64,000 bases of DNA from Alphaproteobacteria bacterium 32-64-14. GTDB taxonomy: Bacteria > Pseudomonadota > Alphaproteobacteria > Caulobacterales > Hyphomonadaceae. The stretch's first letter is position 1, and each line of letters starts with the position of its first letter. The position numbers and the translations under genes are program-made. A model generated the notes under the pieces. That model was not told the DNA's origin. It saw only the letters and a program-made list of their open reading frames with translations, and searched no databases. Where the stretch lies: the NCBI GenBank assembly GCA_002280725.1, contig NCEM01000001.1, positions 62,001 through 126,000 of the forward strand, in the 5' to 3' direction. Positions 62,924 to 64,000 of this stretch are shown here, piece after piece.

Positions 62924-63820
62924 TTAGGCCTTGGCCGACGAAGCCATCAGCTTGTCGACGTCGAACGCGAAGTGGCGTGCGGTGTCGTAGATGACTTTGT
63001 TGCGGCGGCCGAGCAGGTTGTAGAAGATAACGGCGGGAACGGCGACCGCGAGACCGATGGCGGTCATGTTGAGCGCCTCGCCGACCGGGCCGGCCACGAC
63101 GGTGATCGCGGCGTTACCCGTGCGCGAGATCTCGGTCAGAGCGTACACGATACCAACGACGGTTCCGAACAGACCGACGAACGGGCAGATGGCGCCGACC
63201 GTCGCGAGGAAGGCCATGCCGCCCTGGAGACGCGAGTTGACGCGCTCGAGTTCGATGCCGACCTGGTGAGCCATACGGTCCGAGCGCGTGATGCGGGCGC
63301 CGAGACCAGCCTGGGCCGAGTTCGCCTGGGCGATGGCGCCTTCAGCGATGTTGCGGAAAGCGGAGTTGCGGCCGAGGATTTCGAGGCCTTCGTCCAGCGT
63401 GTTCGCATCCCAGAAAGCCGCGATCTTCTTGGCGTGACCTTCGAGCATGATCTGGTCGATCGCTTTCGTGGAGGCGATGTAGATCGTGCCGACGAGCATG
63501 ATGACCATGGTGCCGAAGGTGATCAGCGTGACCCAGTTCTGCGTTTCCCAGGCGTGCTTGAGCATGCCCATGATCGAGTAGTCAGCGGCTTCGGCAGCTT
63601 CACCCTCGGGGGCGGCAGCGTCAGCGGCAGGAGCAGCCGGCGCTTCCGGGGCAGCCGTCGGTTCTTCCATCGAGAAGCCAGGAGCCGCTGCAGGCGGCGG
63701 TGCTTCCGGCTGTTGCGCGCTCGCCATCATCGGCGAGAAGATCACGGCCAGTACGGCCAGCAACATACTCAGTGCCGACATCCTGCGCATGGATCCCCGG
63801 CCGCGATACGCCATTGTCAT
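62924..63820 (-). CDS. exbB: MotA/TolQ/ExbB proton channel family protein with signal peptide and linker
   Basis: The 298-residue protein starts with a signal-like helix (about 14-35, ending ASAQ) and an Ala/Pro/Glu-rich linker (37-80). The ExbB core has three membrane helices follow (WVTLITFGTMVIMLVGTIY; MAFLATVGAICPFVGLFGTV; LNMTAIGLAVAVPAVIFYNLL), with GLFGTVVGI as signature. The extra N-terminal segment is common in alphaproteobacterial ExbB. ATG 63820 follows GAGGAG by about eight bases. It is first in the operon; the 180 bases beyond it in the window hold only a small dyad, CTCGCG-CGAG-CGCGAG at 63956-63971. Confidence 0.92.
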   Translation of the reverse strand: MTMAYRGRGSMRRMSALSMLLAVLAVIFSPMMASAQQPEAPPPAAAPGFSMEEPTAAPEAPAAPAADAAAPEGEAAEAADYSIMGMLKHAWETQNWVTLITFGTMVIMLVGTIYIASTKAIDQIMLEGHAKKIAAFWDANTLDEGLEILGRNSAFRNIAEGAIAQANSAQAGLGARITRSDRMAHQVGIELERVNSRLQGGMAFLATVGAICPFVGLFGTVVGIVYALTEISRTGNAAITVVAGPVGEALNMTAIGLAVAVPAVIFYNLLGRRNKVIYDTARHFAFDVDKLMASSAKA

Positions 63821-64000
63821 CGTCGTTCTCTCCTCATTCGGGTTTCCCCGAGACCACGATCCGGCAGGCCGAGCTATCCCTTCGCCCGCCGGAACTAACT
63901 GCTCTTCTTAAGTTTGACCGAGTCCCACACCCCTGCCCGACCGGTCCTCAGGCTGTCTCGCGCGAGCGCGAGCAGATTACCGTCGCTTCTCTTCCTCCAG

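Overview
The window is GC-rich (low to mid 60s percent by eye), gene-dense chromosomal DNA from an alphaproteobacterium, most likely of the Caulobacterales/Hyphomonadaceae group. The best evidence is a full-length CtrA cell-cycle regulator (57215-57946). Six GANTC sites, the CcrM methylation motif, are packed into its 247-bp upstream region, and it is divergent from fliI-fliJ. TonB-dependent transport parts, fatty-acid and acyl-CoA enzymes and many lipoproteins fit the same group. I found no rRNA, tRNA, CRISPR array, insertion sequence or prophage, and no stretch above about 300 bases lacks a gene or a described element.

Layout. 1-9.9 kb: two paralogous small membrane proteins, an acyl-CoA ligase, a GNAT acetyltransferase, an AEC permease, an SLC13-type carboxylate transporter, a soluble transhydrogenase (sthA), an AraC/GyrI-like regulator, and an fbp-DoxX pair. 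9.9-15.2 kb: envelope genes (a 47-residue lipoprotein, a zinc-ribbon membrane protein, a desaturase, a TPR protein, a beta-barrel protein, a lipoprotein hydrolase). 15.2-20.8 kb: uvrC with an unexpected internal domain, GrpB, a DUF4157-like putative metalloprotein, an amidohydrolase and a TPR protein. 21-28 kb: acyl-CoA dehydrogenase, a crotonase, and a TetR-controlled EmrAB-type efflux pair, followed by a Crp/Fnr regulator. 28-36.3 kb: a lipoprotein, clpB, a WcbI-like protein, a TonB-dependent receptor and a lone HNH endonuclease.

36.4-49.3 kb: a duplicated TonB-C-like secreted protein, 3-hydroxyacyl-CoA dehydrogenase, an SDR, a sirtuin, a secreted protein of three acidic Cys-containing repeats, a second crotonase, a YbjN-like secreted protein, an ABC-2 exporter, a TolB-like beta-propeller protein, and a frame-disrupted HTTM-like membrane gene coupled to a DCC1-like thiol protein. 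49.5-54.6 kb: a two-subunit molybdenum hydroxylase followed by a secreted protein combining redoxin-like, CxxCH, copper-monooxygenase-like and EF-hand parts. 55-58 kb: fliJ-fliI and ctrA. 58-64 kb: DUF4112, DUF1003 and DUF3089 proteins and an exbB-exbD-exbD-TPR cluster that probably energises outer-membrane receptors such as the one at 32.8 kb.

The acyl-CoA ligase, acyl-CoA dehydrogenase, two crotonases and hydroxyacyl-CoA dehydrogenase could together support beta-oxidation-like catabolism, although both crotonases lack the classical hydratase glutamates. The most unusual item is the roughly 110-residue insertion in UvrC, which reads like a porter subdomain of an RND efflux pump. All family assignments rest on motif recognition by eye; no database search was run.
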